Shown piece by piece: positions 8,461 through 19,100 of a stretch of 64,000 bases of DNA. Source of the stretch: DASVNK01 sp036383895 (GTDB lineage: Bacteria; Verrucomicrobiota; Verrucomicrobiia; Limisphaerales; SXQI01); assembly GCA_036383895.1 (NCBI GenBank), contig DASVNK010000010.1:19921-83920 (forward strand), given 5' to 3'. A model generated the notes under the pieces. The model worked only from the letters and a program-made list of their open reading frames with translations. It had not been told where the DNA came from and ran no database searches. Position numbers and translations under genes: made by a program. Every line of letters starts with the position of its first letter. Position 1 is the stretch's first letter.

Positions 8461-9324
8461 ATGGCATGGGTCATTCTTTTTCGAGTTGTCCTCAGCGTGT
8501 CCGCCAACGCCGTTCAAAAGCGTTTGCTGCTGGACCGCGCGGGCGTGAATCACACCTGGATTCTCACCTACGCGCTGATGCTGGGCCCCGCGACGATTCT
8601 CGCACTAGCAACCAGGACTCCGGTTGGAGACGGTTTTTGGTTAAACATTCTCATCGGCGGCGGACTCGACGCGATCGGCAATCTCGCCATGGTCGCCGCC
8701 TTGCGCGGGACGGACCTTTCCATCTTTGGACCGCTTAATGCAATTCGTCCCATCCTCGCGCTGATCTTCGGCTGGCTGTTTCTCGCCGAGACGCCGAACG
8801 CAATTGGTCTGATCGGAATTGCGGTCACCGTTTTTGGCGGAGTCATTCTGTTCTCGGGTGGAGAGAACTCCACCGCCTCGCGATTCAGCGTCATTTGGAA
8901 AGCTCTGCTATTTCGTATACTCGGTTTATCGCTCGGCGTTGCGGGAGCGGTCTTCCTGAAACGCGCGGCCATGGTAAGTTCTGCCGCGAGCACCGTCGCA
9001 GCCTGGATTCTCTGCGGCCTAATGGTGCTGATTTTTTACGCCGCGTTGCGGCATCGCGATGCGCTGGTGACGCTCAAGCCTGCTCTTGGCAGTCATTGGC
9101 AGTGGCTGCTTCTGCACAGCGGCGTCTTTCTCACCATGCAACTGCTCACCATCTCTATCTTTCAAAAAACGTTGCTCGCCTATTCGTTCGTTTATTTCCA
9201 ACTCGGCATGGTTTTGCAAGTTTTCGTGGGCCGGATATTCTTCAACGAGGGACATTTCGTGCGTCGCATCGTAGCCGCCTTCGTCATGGCAGTAGGTAGC
9301 GCGCTCATTCTGGCGCGCGGCTAA
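8461..9324 (+). CDS. EamA/DMT-family inner-membrane transporter
   Basis: A 287-aa integral membrane protein with about ten hydrophobic segments arranged as two five-helix repeats, the layout of drug/metabolite transporters. Conserved features include GPLNAIRPILALIFGWLFLAE at the end of repeat one and AYSFVYFQLGMVLQVFVGRIFFNE at the matching place in repeat two. Substrate cannot be predicted. It is divergent from the ThuA gene, with 92 bp between the starts. Confidence 0.82.
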   Translation: MAWVILFRVVLSVSANAVQKRLLLDRAGVNHTWILTYALMLGPATILALATRTPVGDGFWLNILIGGGLDAIGNLAMVAALRGTDLSIFGPLNAIRPILALIFGWLFLAETPNAIGLIGIAVTVFGGVILFSGGENSTASRFSVIWKALLFRILGLSLGVAGAVFLKRAAMVSSAASTVAAWILCGLMVLIFYAALRHRDALVTLKPALGSHWQWLLLHSGVFLTMQLLTISIFQKTLLAYSFVYFQLGMVLQVFVGRIFFNEGHFVRRIVAAFVMAVGSALILARG

Positions 9325-9410
9325 GAGTTTAAGTTTAAAGCTGCGCTCAAAATGTGGGCTTGAATTGGTGCTTTCGCAGAGCGCAATGTAAGTTCTGACA
9401 GGGAGAAGTT

Positions 9411-10079
9411 TTGAAGAACGACGACACAACCGATTTTCAGGCGCCAACCTTCGGCACATCGAACAAAGCTGAGTCAAAAAATGTTTCGCTTCCCGGCCTC
9501 ATGGACGAGGCGAAGCTTCAGCAGTTCAGCGATCTCGTCCGCCAGCAACTCGAATTACTGGGCGAAGATCCGCAGCGCGACGGTTTGCAGCGCACTCCAC
9601 TACGCGTTGCCAAAGCTTTCGAATTCCTCACGCGCGGTAATTGGATGGATCCAAAGCAAGTGCTGAACGACGCCCTCTTCGACGTGAAGTCCGACGAAAT
9701 GGTGATCGTCAAAGATATCGATTTTTACAGCCTCTGCGAGCACCACCTGCTTCCATTTTTCGGCAAGTGCCACATCGCTTATCTGCCGAATGATAAGGTG
9801 GTTGGCCTCTCGAAGCTTCCGCGCCTTGTCGAAGTTTTCGCACGCCGTCTGCAGGTTCAGGAACGTATGACCACTGATATCGCACGCACCATCGAGGAAC
9901 TCATTCGTCCGCAAGGCGTCGCTGTCGTCATTGAAGCGCAGCACCTTTGCATGGCGATGCGAGGTGTGGAGAAACAGAACTCCTACGCTCTCACTTCCTC
10001 AATGCTCGGCGCCTTCCGCGAAGATGCCCGCACCCGTGGCGAGTTTCTCGACCTCATTCGAAATCATCGCCGCACTTAG
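9411..10079 (+). CDS. folE: GTP cyclohydrolase I (FolE)
   Basis: A 222-aa type I enzyme converting GTP to 7,8-dihydroneopterin triphosphate, the first step of folate/pterin synthesis. Zinc ligands Cys109, His112 and Cys180 and catalytic His111 are present (YSLCEHHLLPFFGKCHIAY and EAQHLCMAMRG), matching the E. coli numbering within one residue. The start is TTG 9411 after an AGGGAG ribosome site; the next in-frame ATG (9501) would remove 30 residues but leave the catalytic core. Its stop overlaps the convergent epimerase gene by four bases. Confidence 0.96.
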   Translation: MKNDDTTDFQAPTFGTSNKAESKNVSLPGLMDEAKLQQFSDLVRQQLELLGEDPQRDGLQRTPLRVAKAFEFLTRGNWMDPKQVLNDALFDVKSDEMVIVKDIDFYSLCEHHLLPFFGKCHIAYLPNDKVVGLSKLPRLVEVFARRLQVQERMTTDIARTIEELIRPQGVAVVIEAQHLCMAMRGVEKQNSYALTSSMLGAFREDARTRGEFLDLIRNHRRT

Positions 10080-11119
10080 CGCGGTTTGACTCTCAATCCA
10101 AATTTCTCGTCGGCATTCCTGAACGAAATAATTCCGTTCTCGGCCGTGGGCCCTTGGAACGGATCGTTCGAGATTAAAATGTTTCCGTCCAAATCCAAAT
10201 AGTTCGTCAACTCCGCGAGTTGCGTCGCCGCCGAAATCAGGACGCTCGATTCGATCATGCAACCGAGCATCGTTTTCATGCCGGCTTTCCGTGCCGCTTT
10301 CAACGCTTCCATTCCGCCGGAAATTCCGCCGGCCTTCACCAGTTTGACATTCACGGCGTGGAAGAATTCGGCGCAGTGTTCCAAATCTTTCGCGGTCACG
10401 TAGGACTCGTCTGCCATCAAGGGCAGGGGAGAGCGCTTCTTCAACCAGGCAAGATCTTCAGGCGCCGTATTCGTGGCCATCGGCTGCTCGCAAAACTCCA
10501 CGTTCTTATCCTCGGCGAGCCACTCCAGCATCCCGAGCGCCTGTTCCTTGGTCTTCCAACCTTCGTTCGCGTCGACGCGCACAGTTTTGGTGGGAGCAAT
10601 TTCGCGCAAGGCTTTTAAATTCTCTTTGTCGCCGTGCACGCCGACCTTCAGCTTCAAAATCGGGTAATTCTCCGCCTGCTTCACCTTTTCACGGATCACC
10701 TCGGGCGAATCAATCCCGATACTGAACGAGGTCTTGTGCGCTCCTTCCCGAAAACCCAGTCCCAACAAGTCGTAGGTCGCGTTCTGCGCCGCCTTCCCTG
10801 CGCCATCCCAAAGCGCCAAATCAACCGCCCCTTTCGCTGAGTTGTGTCCGGGCGCAATCGATTCGAGATACTTCAAAGAACCTGGGAGATCGCTGAAACT
10901 CAGTTTTTCTGGATCTATATGCGAAAGAAATGCTTCAACGGTCTCGATGGTCTCCTGATAACGGCGCGAAGGCGCGGTCTCGCCATAGCCAATGAGGCCG
11001 TCGCGATCCTTCAGCTCTACTAAGACGACGCGGAATTTCGATGCACTGCCCCTCGCAATCGTCCACTGATGCGTCAGCTTAAGCTCACTGCGCCAGAACT
11101 TTAACTGCATTCCCCTCAT
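10076..11119 (-). CDS. Dipeptide epimerase (L-Ala-D/L-Glu epimerase type, enolase superfamily)
   Basis: A 347-aa enolase-superfamily enzyme of the muconate-lactonising group. The acid/base pair is seen as KLK (Lys156, Lys158) and the second side as NVKLVK (Lys259/Lys262). Metal ligands are Asp183 (RVDAN), Glu211 (CEQP) and Asp237 (MADES). The DLDG motif near 309-312 is the dipeptide-binding signature of L-Ala-D/L-Glu epimerases, which act in recycling of murein peptides. Exact dipeptide specificity is uncertain. No murein-recycling neighbours are present; it overlaps folE tail to tail. Confidence 0.85.
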   Translation of the reverse strand: MRGMQLKFWRSELKLTHQWTIARGSASKFRVVLVELKDRDGLIGYGETAPSRRYQETIETVEAFLSHIDPEKLSFSDLPGSLKYLESIAPGHNSAKGAVDLALWDGAGKAAQNATYDLLGLGFREGAHKTSFSIGIDSPEVIREKVKQAENYPILKLKVGVHGDKENLKALREIAPTKTVRVDANEGWKTKEQALGMLEWLAEDKNVEFCEQPMATNTAPEDLAWLKKRSPLPLMADESYVTAKDLEHCAEFFHAVNVKLVKAGGISGGMEALKAARKAGMKTMLGCMIESSVLISAATQLAELTNYLDLDGNILISNDPFQGPTAENGIISFRNADEKFGLRVKPR

Positions 11120-11172
11120 AAGAACCCACCTTCAGCCGCCACGAAACTCCACTAAAGTGGCATTGTGGGAAC

Positions 11173-13899
11173 TTAGCGCAAAAGGGTGCGAAGAAACCGA
11201 CCGGTATGGGACTTCTTCACCAGAGCGATTTGTTCTGGTGTCCCGTTCCCCACGATCTCTCCGCCGGCGTCGCCGCCTTCGGGTCCGAGGTCGATCACCC
11301 AATCCGCTTCGGCGATGAGATCCAAATTGTGTTCGATCACAATGACTGAGTGACCAGCATCAATCAGCTTTTGGAGCACCTGGACCAGTCGTTTCACGTC
11401 GGCCATGTGCAACCCGATGGTCGGTTCCTCAAGGATGAAAAGGTTTCGCTTCGCTTTCTCGTCGAACAACTCTGCCTGCTCTTTTAACCCGCTGAGTAAG
11501 TGGGTCACCAATTTCATCCGTTGCGCCTCGCCGCCGCTTAAGGTTGGGCTGATCTGCCCGAGTTTCAGATAATCCAGGCCAGTGTCCCGCAAGGCTTCCA
11601 GCGGACGCCGCACTTTCGGGATCGGCGCAAAAAATTCGAGCGCTTCCTCAATGCTCATTTCCAACACCTGGCAGATGTTTTTCCCGCCATACTCAATATC
11701 CAGCGTCTCGAGATTGAACCGTCTCCCCCCACAGGTCTCGCAGGTGATGTAAGCCGGGGGCAGGAAGTTCATTTCGAGCTTCACCTGCCCGGCGCCTTCG
11801 CACTGGGGACAGCGCCCTTGCGCGCTGTTGAACGAAAATCGGCTCGGCGAATACCCGCGCAATCGCGCTTCGGGTGTTTGCGCAAAGAGCTGTCGAATCA
11901 CGTCGAAGAATCCCACGTAAGTCGCAGGCGTTGATCGCGGGGTTCGCCCCACCGGCGACTGGTCCACTTCATACACCGCCTTCAAACCTTCAAAACCCGT
12001 CACCTTGCAAAAAGCACCTTTCGAGCGATCCTTCGGCCGCGCCAAACAATTCTTTACCGCTGGGAGCAAACACTCCCGAATCATGGTGCTCTTCCCCGAA
12101 CCACTCACGCCCGTTACTACCACGAAGCGGTTCAGCGGAAACTCCACTGTCACGTCTTTGAGATTGTTTTCCTGCGCGCGATGCAGCGTGAGCTTCGGCG
12201 CCTTGCGATCTACCTTCCTCCGCTCCCCGCGCGCCGGAAACGTTCTCGCCTCACGCAAGCTCTGCCCCGTTACTGAATCCGGATTTTTCAGCAATTCCGC
12301 CAGCGTGCCCGCACCGGCCACGGTTCCGCCGTGAATACCCGCGCCCGGCCCTAAATCGATAATGTAATCGGCGCGCCGCATCGTCTCTTCGTCATGCTCG
12401 ACGACGATCAGCGTGTTCCCTCGATTCTTCAGCAACTCCAGCGCGTGCAGCAAATGCTCATTGTCGCGCGAATGCAGGCCGATCGTGGGTTCGTCCAGCA
12501 CATACAACACGCCGCTCAAATTCGAGCCGAGTTGCGCCGCTAACCGAATGCGTTGCGCTTCGCCGCCGGAAAGAGTCGTGACGCTGCGGCCCAACTGCAA
12601 ATAATGCAGCCCCACTTCGCGGAGAAATTTCAGGCGCTCGCTGATTTCCGGCAGAATGTCGCGCGCGATATCCGCTTCGCGTCCGCTCAACTTCACTTTC
12701 TGGAAAAACTCCCACGCATCTTCCACCGAAGCCTGGCCAAAGAAATCAATGTTGGGATACGGACTGGTCAGTCCCTCGGTGTAGCGCTTCAACTTCCGCG
12801 CCGCCGCGATGGGCCAATGCAGCCGCACGCTGCGCGCCACTGCGTTCAAGCGCGCGCCGTGACATTCTTCGCATTGTTCGCGACTACCCTCCTGCCAATC
12901 AAACCACGATTCCTCGATCGCATCCGCGCGCGCGCCGCGATCCACCTCCGGTAAATAAAACGTCTCTCCAAACCCGCGACAGGTTGGGCACCAACCTTGC
13001 GCCGAATTGTAACTGAACATTTTCGGATCCAACACCGAGAACGATTTCCCGCACCCGCGACAGGATCTCTCGGTCGAATGAACCGTCACCTGACGGTCAT
13101 TGCTCAACGCGAGCAACGTTCCATGGCCGAGATCGAGCGCTTCATCAATCAACTGCTGCGGAGCCTTGCGAGTTCCGGAACCACTTGAATTACCCTTACG
13201 CTCCTTCTTCTCCAGCACCCCAATCACGATTTCGACATCGTGTTCCTTGAATCGATCCAAGCGAAACTGTGCGCTCGTCGAAAAGATTTTCCCATCCGCG
13301 CGAATCTCTCCGTAACCATGCTTCGCTGCCCAAAGTGCAACGTCCGTGTGAAACCCCTTACGATTTCGCACCACCGGCGCGAGCAGCAACAAATCGCCGC
13401 GACGCTTCGTTTCCGCGCGCAGCCGCTTGCCCAACTCGTCCCGCGTCTGCGCCTCGACGGGCAATTGGCAGTCCGGACAATACTGGGTCCCCAACCGCGC
13501 GAACAGCAGCCGAATGAAATGATAAATCTCCGTGACCGTCGCGACGGTGCTCTTGCCGCCGCCGCGTGAATTGCGCTGCTCGATGCTGACGGTCGGGGGC
13601 AGGCCGGTGATCAAATCGACGTCGGGCCTGGCCATTTGTTCGACGAATTGGCGTGCATACGCGCTCATGGCGTCGAGGAAACGGCGTTGTCCTTCGGCGA
13701 AAATGATGTCGAAAGCCAGGGTGCTTTTGCCCGAGCCGCTGACGCCGGTCACCACCACGAACTTCCCGCGGGGAATCGTGAGCGAGAGATCCTTTAAATT
13801 ATGTTCCCGCGCCCCATGCACCGCGATCACATCGCCCGCAACCTTGCCTTCCAAATTCTCGTGAACCACAGACCGCGAACTATACGCGCGATCCATCAT
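11173..13899 (-). CDS. uvrA: Excinuclease ABC subunit A (UvrA), compact form
   Basis: A 908-aa DNA-damage sensor of nucleotide excision repair with two ABC modules. NBD1: Walker A GVSGSGKST, signature LSGGEAQRIRLAAQL, Walker B VLDEPTIGLH. NBD2: Walker A GVSGSGKST, signature LSGGEAQRMKLVT, Walker B FILEEPTIGLH. A UvrB-binding region follows the first Walker A (QYCPDCQLPVEAQT...LLLLAPVVRNRKGFHT). Zinc modules show paired CxxC motifs (CRGCG...CPTCRG; CPQCEG...CETCGG). The insertion domain between the NBD1 CxxC pairs is only about 35 residues, against roughly 100 in E. coli, so this may be a paralogue and not the only UvrA of the cell. NBD2 has Glu in place of the usual Walker B Asp. Start at ATG 13899. 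Confidence 0.88.
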   Translation of the reverse strand: MMDRAYSSRSVVHENLEGKVAGDVIAVHGAREHNLKDLSLTIPRGKFVVVTGVSGSGKSTLAFDIIFAEGQRRFLDAMSAYARQFVEQMARPDVDLITGLPPTVSIEQRNSRGGGKSTVATVTEIYHFIRLLFARLGTQYCPDCQLPVEAQTRDELGKRLRAETKRRGDLLLLAPVVRNRKGFHTDVALWAAKHGYGEIRADGKIFSTSAQFRLDRFKEHDVEIVIGVLEKKERKGNSSGSGTRKAPQQLIDEALDLGHGTLLALSNDRQVTVHSTERSCRGCGKSFSVLDPKMFSYNSAQGWCPTCRGFGETFYLPEVDRGARADAIEESWFDWQEGSREQCEECHGARLNAVARSVRLHWPIAAARKLKRYTEGLTSPYPNIDFFGQASVEDAWEFFQKVKLSGREADIARDILPEISERLKFLREVGLHYLQLGRSVTTLSGGEAQRIRLAAQLGSNLSGVLYVLDEPTIGLHSRDNEHLLHALELLKNRGNTLIVVEHDEETMRRADYIIDLGPGAGIHGGTVAGAGTLAELLKNPDSVTGQSLREARTFPARGERRKVDRKAPKLTLHRAQENNLKDVTVEFPLNRFVVVTGVSGSGKSTMIRECLLPAVKNCLARPKDRSKGAFCKVTGFEGLKAVYEVDQSPVGRTPRSTPATYVGFFDVIRQLFAQTPEARLRGYSPSRFSFNSAQGRCPQCEGAGQVKLEMNFLPPAYITCETCGGRRFNLETLDIEYGGKNICQVLEMSIEEALEFFAPIPKVRRPLEALRDTGLDYLKLGQISPTLSGGEAQRMKLVTHLLSGLKEQAELFDEKAKRNLFILEEPTIGLHMADVKRLVQVLQKLIDAGHSVIVIEHNLDLIAEADWVIDLGPEGGDAGGEIVGNGTPEQIALVKKSHTGRFLRTLLR

Positions 13900-14207
13900 T
13901 TGCCAACGGCGGAGGACGACACAAATTGGAGTCGGCTAGAGTTGGCTATTGCAGGGACTTGCAGAGGAAACGTCTCGCGGAGGTTTTGTGGCGTGATCCT
14001 AGAAAATTCCGGTAATTTCTGGAAACACGCGGGTTTGGTGAGGGTCGTTGGCGATAAATGGCGCGAAAGATCGAGTTCGCGGCGCCGGCGGATGGGGAAG
14101 GGAGGGAAAGAGTTTGGCGTGAAAAAGGGTGAAATGAGGTAATTGCGTCGGGGAAATGTAGACTGGGGCGGAGTTGGGAGTGAAATTCAAAAACCGATAG
14201 AGGGTAG

Positions 14208-14230
14208 AAACCCGCGATTATTGCGGGTTT
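14208..14230. repeat. 8-bp hairpin
   Basis: AAACCCGC, 7-base loop, GCGGGTTT. Nearly symmetric with A/T ends, so it could terminate transcription weakly in either direction, or be part of a dispersed palindrome. Confidence 0.35.
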
Positions 14231-14522
14231 GATCGATGTTTGTGATGCGAGGGCAGTGTTCGACTGGAGCGCGGAATAAAAATTTCTCAGAAAACCCGGA
14301 AAATCATCGTAAGTACCAGAAAACCAGGCGAGGCCCTGCGGTACAGGGAGCGGTACACGGCAAAGCGGGTGGTAAGTGGTAAGTGAAGAGTGGCAAGCGG
14401 TCTGCGTTTTCACGATACGGTTTGTCTCTTTCGAGCCGACGAAGGAGGGGCAGGTACGCGGGGTGCGTACTGGTGCTTTCGAGGGTGATTAGACGTTCGT
14501 TGAACGGCAGCGAGGTTCTAGT

Positions 14523-14557
14523 CAGCCACGGTCGCCTTCGCAGGCTGTTTTCTTTTT
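14523..14557 (+). terminator. Terminator-like hairpin with T-run, no known gene upstream
   Basis: Arms CAGCC (14523-14527) and GGCTG (14543-14547) are followed at once by TTTTCTTTTT. The stem is short but the T-run is good. The orientation serves a plus-strand transcript, yet no plus-strand gene is recognised between 13900 and here. Confidence 0.35.
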
Positions 14558-14674
14558 AGCTGAGTCGGCTGAATCGGGTAAGTAGTTCTTCTCGCGTGAA
14601 GCGAAAGTCACCTTTTACGGACCCATTTGGATCACGGCTGGCGCCTTAAGGATTTGCGTGATTGGGGCGGATTG

Positions 14675-15832
14675 TCATCGGTTCAGAACTCGCCCGAACA
14701 TGAGGAAGGCGAGAAGGAGACCAGGGATGATGACGGTCCAGTGGAGAGTGTCGGGTGGCTTGGGGCGAGGGAAGTCGGGAGTGAGGCCGGCGGCGGTCAT
14801 GCGATCGTAAAGGTGGGGGTGGATCTGACCTTTCGCAGACATGACGGCCGGAATGAGGTTCACGCGGTAAATCGTTTCGAGAGCGCGCGCGTAAGCACCT
14901 TCATCGGTCTGGCGTGCGATGGCCTCAGCATCGGCGCGGTGTTCCATTTTTTTACCCAGCCGAATCGCTATGAAAAGGAGGGAGAAGAAAACGATATAGA
15001 TGGGAATGAAGCCAGCAAAACGCCAGGACTCGAAGAGCGGGCGAATGAAGATAAATGGATAAAAGATGAGAAGACTGAGCAATCGTTTGGCGCCAGTAAA
15101 TTTGTCTTCCGTAAGGTGCGCGAGTTCGTGGAAGGTGACCGCTTTGATTTGATCGGGCGGAAGCTTTTCGAAGAATGAGTTGGTGAAGAGGAGTTCGTGG
15201 CGAAACGGGATGGCAAAGGCGAGCGCGTGCGGTGAGTGCATGGTGCGAACGGCGCGGGGGCGGACGCCGGTGCTGGCGAAACATTCTTCCAGGAGAGCGA
15301 GCGTTTCGTTTGAGGCTGGTTTGAGGAGCTGGAGCCAGATGAGCACCTGGAAATAACCGGTGCTGCCGAACCAGAGATAGAAAATCGCGAAAGTGATGGC
15401 GAGGGCGGCGACTTGCCAGTTCCACTCGCGGGGCATCATCAGACCGACGATTAATAAGGGCCCGAAGAGGAGGGCGCGCGAGCCCCACCCTTGCAGGCTC
15501 AGAGCCAGCCAATCGCGCGAGGTGAGTTCGGCGAAGATTCGCCGTTCGAGGGGAAAAGCGCCGAGGATTCCACCGGTGAAGGCGGCGAGCGCGAAAAGGA
15601 CCAAAGCGAACGAATAGCCGACACTGTAGGACCAACCGAAAAGAACAGCGCAGATGGTGAGGATGATCAGGTTTACCGGGGTGGTGCGGCGTGCCGGAAA
15701 GATGAGACGCGCGCGCTCGGTCCAATGGTAGTGAGCGGAATTACGCCACTTTGAGGAAGCGATGAAATCGAGTGCGGCGATGAGGAACCAGGAAGCTGCG
15801 AAGGAGGTGGCGATGCCTAGAGCTGGATGCAT
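14675..15832 (-). CDS. M48-family membrane metalloprotease
   Basis: A 385-aa integral membrane zinc protease of the HtpX/Ste24-like M48 clan. Four to five hydrophobic helices lie in the N-terminal half (about 10-170). The zinc site HELAH is at 235-239, and the third ligand is Glu297 in EHRADAEA (ExxxD pattern). Two more hydrophobic segments lie between the HExxH and the third ligand (about 252-292), and one at the C-terminus. Likely role is membrane-protein quality control; CAAX processing is not expected in bacteria. Monocistronic. Confidence 0.86.
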   Translation of the reverse strand: MHPALGIATSFAASWFLIAALDFIASSKWRNSAHYHWTERARLIFPARRTTPVNLIILTICAVLFGWSYSVGYSFALVLFALAAFTGGILGAFPLERRIFAELTSRDWLALSLQGWGSRALLFGPLLIVGLMMPREWNWQVAALAITFAIFYLWFGSTGYFQVLIWLQLLKPASNETLALLEECFASTGVRPRAVRTMHSPHALAFAIPFRHELLFTNSFFEKLPPDQIKAVTFHELAHLTEDKFTGAKRLLSLLIFYPFIFIRPLFESWRFAGFIPIYIVFFSLLFIAIRLGKKMEHRADAEAIARQTDEGAYARALETIYRVNLIPAVMSAKGQIHPHLYDRMTAAGLTPDFPRPKPPDTLHWTVIIPGLLLAFLMFGRVLNR

Positions 15833-16194
15833 TTGGGCTGATCAATGGCGAGTTCAGGGTGCGGATTGAAAGCAAACATCGGTTTCAGAAGAGTATCGAG
15901 TGAATCGATGAAGAGCTAAAGGTTTTCAATTAACGGATCGCTCGTGGGTGGGGGTATTTATTGCCGGAGCGAGATGGTGATTGGATTGTTATTTGTGGTG
16001 GAGGTGGTGTTTTTTGCGGTGGAGCGATTGTGTCCAGCGCAGGAGTTGCCGAAGGTGCGAAAGCGGTGGAGGTCGTCGTAGGTGAATGTGGCGCAGATTG
16101 TGATTGTGTGACTTGGACGTAGACCTGCGATAGCCAAGCAAAAGCCGGCCGGGAACGCCCGGCCAGCTCTGCGACTAAAAGATCAATTGCGGGA
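15833..16194. other. Intergenic stretch, mostly unassigned, with terminator at its right end
   Basis: The only clear element is the terminator of the lectin gene at 16140-16164. A short minus-strand open frame ending at 15958 reads like a protein C-terminus but has no start or domain I can defend. Confidence 0.45.
16140..16164 (-). terminator. Rho-independent terminator of the lectin-module gene
   Basis: Arms GGCCGGG (16147-16153) and CCCGGCC (16158-16164) with a four-base loop. Read on the minus strand, the stem is followed by GGC and a TTTT run (16143-16140). It lies 31 bp past the stop of the minus-strand gene. Confidence 0.65.
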
Positions 16195-19100
16195 TTATGG
16201 CACCGTCATACCGGAGGCGGAACCATACCGAGTATCGTCCAGCTGAAAACCGCGCTCGTATCCGCCTTCGTAAACATAGTCGAACGGGAAATAATAATTA
16301 TAGTCATAGAACTCTGTTAACTCTGCATTTCCGCCGAACTTTCCTTCATTCGCTTCAATGACCAGCCGAGTAGAGATTGACGTGGCTGGACTGAGAAACG
16401 TTCCTTCAGAGGATTGGTAGGGACCGTCAGTGTAAGTGGGGCCGTTCTTATAGTAAACGGTTGAAAAGTACGTTTGATCGTACACGTACCGGTATGCTGT
16501 AACATAGCTGTATGCGTTCTCGAAACAGTCTTTATAACTATTAATCGTAAGACTTGTACTGTCGCCCAGAAAAGCGGAACCATACGACTGCTGGGTGCAA
16601 CCATCATCATACGTATACCCCGGCAACACCTCCTCTGCTTGCAATGAGGGCCTTGGCGCTCCGTCAACGGAAACGCTCAAACTGACGTTACCCACCGGGA
16701 ATGAGAGCGCGCCTGGGATGTATAATTGCTCGTATAACTCTTCGATACGCGACTCCGAGTCGTAAACGCCTGCGGAATAAGTGTCATCCCATTCCCGGTA
16801 GTAATGGAAGTGGCGGCTATAGTATGACAAATAAAAAGGAGTAGGTTCCAACTGCGCTTCAGTTGCCTCAATCACCAGCGAATAACTGTTGTTTGAATCA
16901 TCGTAATCCGTTGGAATTTGATCTTCGATCACAACGGTGAGGGTGTGTGTTCCGACGGTAGTCAGGCGCACACTGAAGACCAGGCCGGCGTTGCCGCCCG
17001 CATCGACGCTTATTTGATTGATGGTGTCGATCAGCGTTGTGCCATCATAAAGGTAAGCCTTTGCGGTGGCCCCGAAGTCACCTTTGGTTTCGACAACGCT
17101 CGCGGAGAGGTTGAAACGTCTGCCAGTGCTAATCTGCTCAGGAGCCTGGGCCGCAATAATTGTCAGGTCGGGACGATAGAGCACGCGGGTGTCGGCTTGG
17201 ATTATTTCAGTTTTGCCTGTTTTGCTGTTCTTTACACTTACCTGTCCCACGATTTTCTGGAAGTAGACGAGATCGTTATAGGATAGCTGTCCTGAGCTGG
17301 TATTATTCGGCTTCACCGTCAATGGGACGTTGTTGACGTTTTTGGTCCAGCCGAGATTGCCGGCGATGGTATACGATTTCAGTTGAACCTTTGTCGCCAG
17401 CGCTGGCGCGGTGTATCCCGAAAGCAGTGGAGTGACAACCAACTCGATGTCCGTCTTTTCATTCACATCCTGGACCGCTTGCAGGCTCAGGGAATAGACC
17501 GGGCAACCGATCATTTGCACCAAATCACCGCCTTTGATCGGGCCGCCATGAGCATCTTGTCCGGTGAGGTAACCATGAGTGTCGCCGCACGCCAACAGGG
17601 TATCCACAAAGTTGAAGGTTAAAATTAAGTCGATTGTACCATCGCCGTTCACATCCGCTTGTGTTTTGTTGACGGGAGAGGCTTCTATACCAGTGCGGCC
17701 GAAACGGACGGTTTCCAATAGAACGGTCCTTGCGTCGAAGGTTGGTCCGCTGAGAAGAGCCACCGCGATTTTCCCCTGGGTGCTAACGTTGATCACGTTC
17801 GGAGACTCTCCCGGTTTCACATCCAAACCAATCTGCAGCGCTTCATATTCGACGATATAACCACCACGTGTCGCGAATCCAAAATCTCCGAAATCATTCC
17901 AGCCAAACAATCCATTCAGGCCCAGCGTTAGGTAGTTTTCGGAATCCTGCCCAAAATAGTCGTTTGGCTCGAATTCGATCCAATTGGAATAGGTTGCTCC
18001 CCCGTTGATCCCCGAAATCGGACCTTCATTGTTTACCCAGTGCCATCCCTCTGTGGGAGGCATGCCGAAATCCTGGTAACCACCGAGCCAAACTTCCCAG
18101 TTGAAGGTGAAGGTGAACGACGTGCGCAGCACTTTGTTGAGAAACACATCCTCCTCATAGCTCGTGGATGTCGCCAGGTGCCCGGGGCGCCCATGATAGG
18201 AACGAGTTTGCGCTTCCGCATTAGCTTCCTCCCAGGTTTTCTCGCCGTTTACAATCAGCTCGTAAATATTCCCGTTGGGGCCTCTGTAATAGCGGACATC
18301 GAATTGAAAGGTTCCTGTCTGCGTTACTGAAGGAGAGGCATTATCTGCAAAAGAGTACGTTACGACATGATGTGATCCAGAAGGCAATAAGCCCGGTGGA
18401 TCATACGAGACCGTAGTCAGGCCGCCCACTTTGCTGATCGTGGGAATCACAATGCTTCCATTAAGAGTTAATTGAATGCTGCCCGGGACGACCTGGCCCA
18501 CTGTGCCGTCTCCAATCTCCAGCTTAATCACCGCATCTTCATGCACTCCGACCACCGGCCCGGTGGATATAAGATATGGGTGTGCCGGTGGAGCCGTTTG
18601 CGTGGTGATCTCGATGTCATCCACAAAATGGTTGTCATTTGCTCCTCCGGTTCGAGCGCCAAAACCAAAACGTCCGGGCCCAAACGTAAATGCACCTTTC
18701 ACGCCTGAAAACACCGCGGTTCCGTTCACGGTCAAATTCAGGACGTTCTGGTCGCTGACATCCACAACGACCTCGACATAGTCGCCGGTGCGAAAGAGTT
18801 CTGCCGCATTGTTGAAGATGCCGCCCCCTTTATAGGAATCAATCGTCACTCCTCCCGTTTTTAAGTCGATCGCTGGCGCCTCCGCTCCCCCATTATCCCA
18901 CGTATCGAAGGAAATAGTTAACCCTGTTCCTGCACCTTCCTCCCCAAAGCTTCCGTCCGGCAGGTCATTGGCGAAATTGAAACTAAGTCCATCCGCTTGT
19001 GATCCGCCGCCAATCAGCATTTTAAATCGAGCGTTAAAACCATAGATGGAAGCACCTCCATCCAGGTCATCCACAACGATCGAGCCTTGCTGCCCGAAAT

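Larger units (their letters stand above)
13900..14674. other. 775-bp non-coding stretch with hairpins and a short heptamer repeat
   Basis: Open frames here have no family features and a composition unlike the neighbouring genes. Visible items are a hairpin with arms AAACCCGC/GCGGGTTT (14208-14230), two copies of the 7-mer GGTAAGT (14371-14384), and a terminator-like hairpin plus T-run at 14523-14557 that faces the plus strand although no plus-strand gene precedes it. I saw no tRNA, RNase P, SRP or tmRNA core motifs. Confidence 0.5.

Noticed and set aside
13946..14413. Minus-strand 155-codon frame in the gap after uvrA
   Set aside because: Crosses hairpins and heptamer repeats, no start signal, no recognisable family.
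15958..16129. Short minus-strand frame reading TITICATFTYDDLHRF and ending at 15958
   Set aside because: Looks like a protein C-terminus but has no start, is cut by a stop just upstream and crosses the lectin-gene terminator; too little to call a pseudogene.
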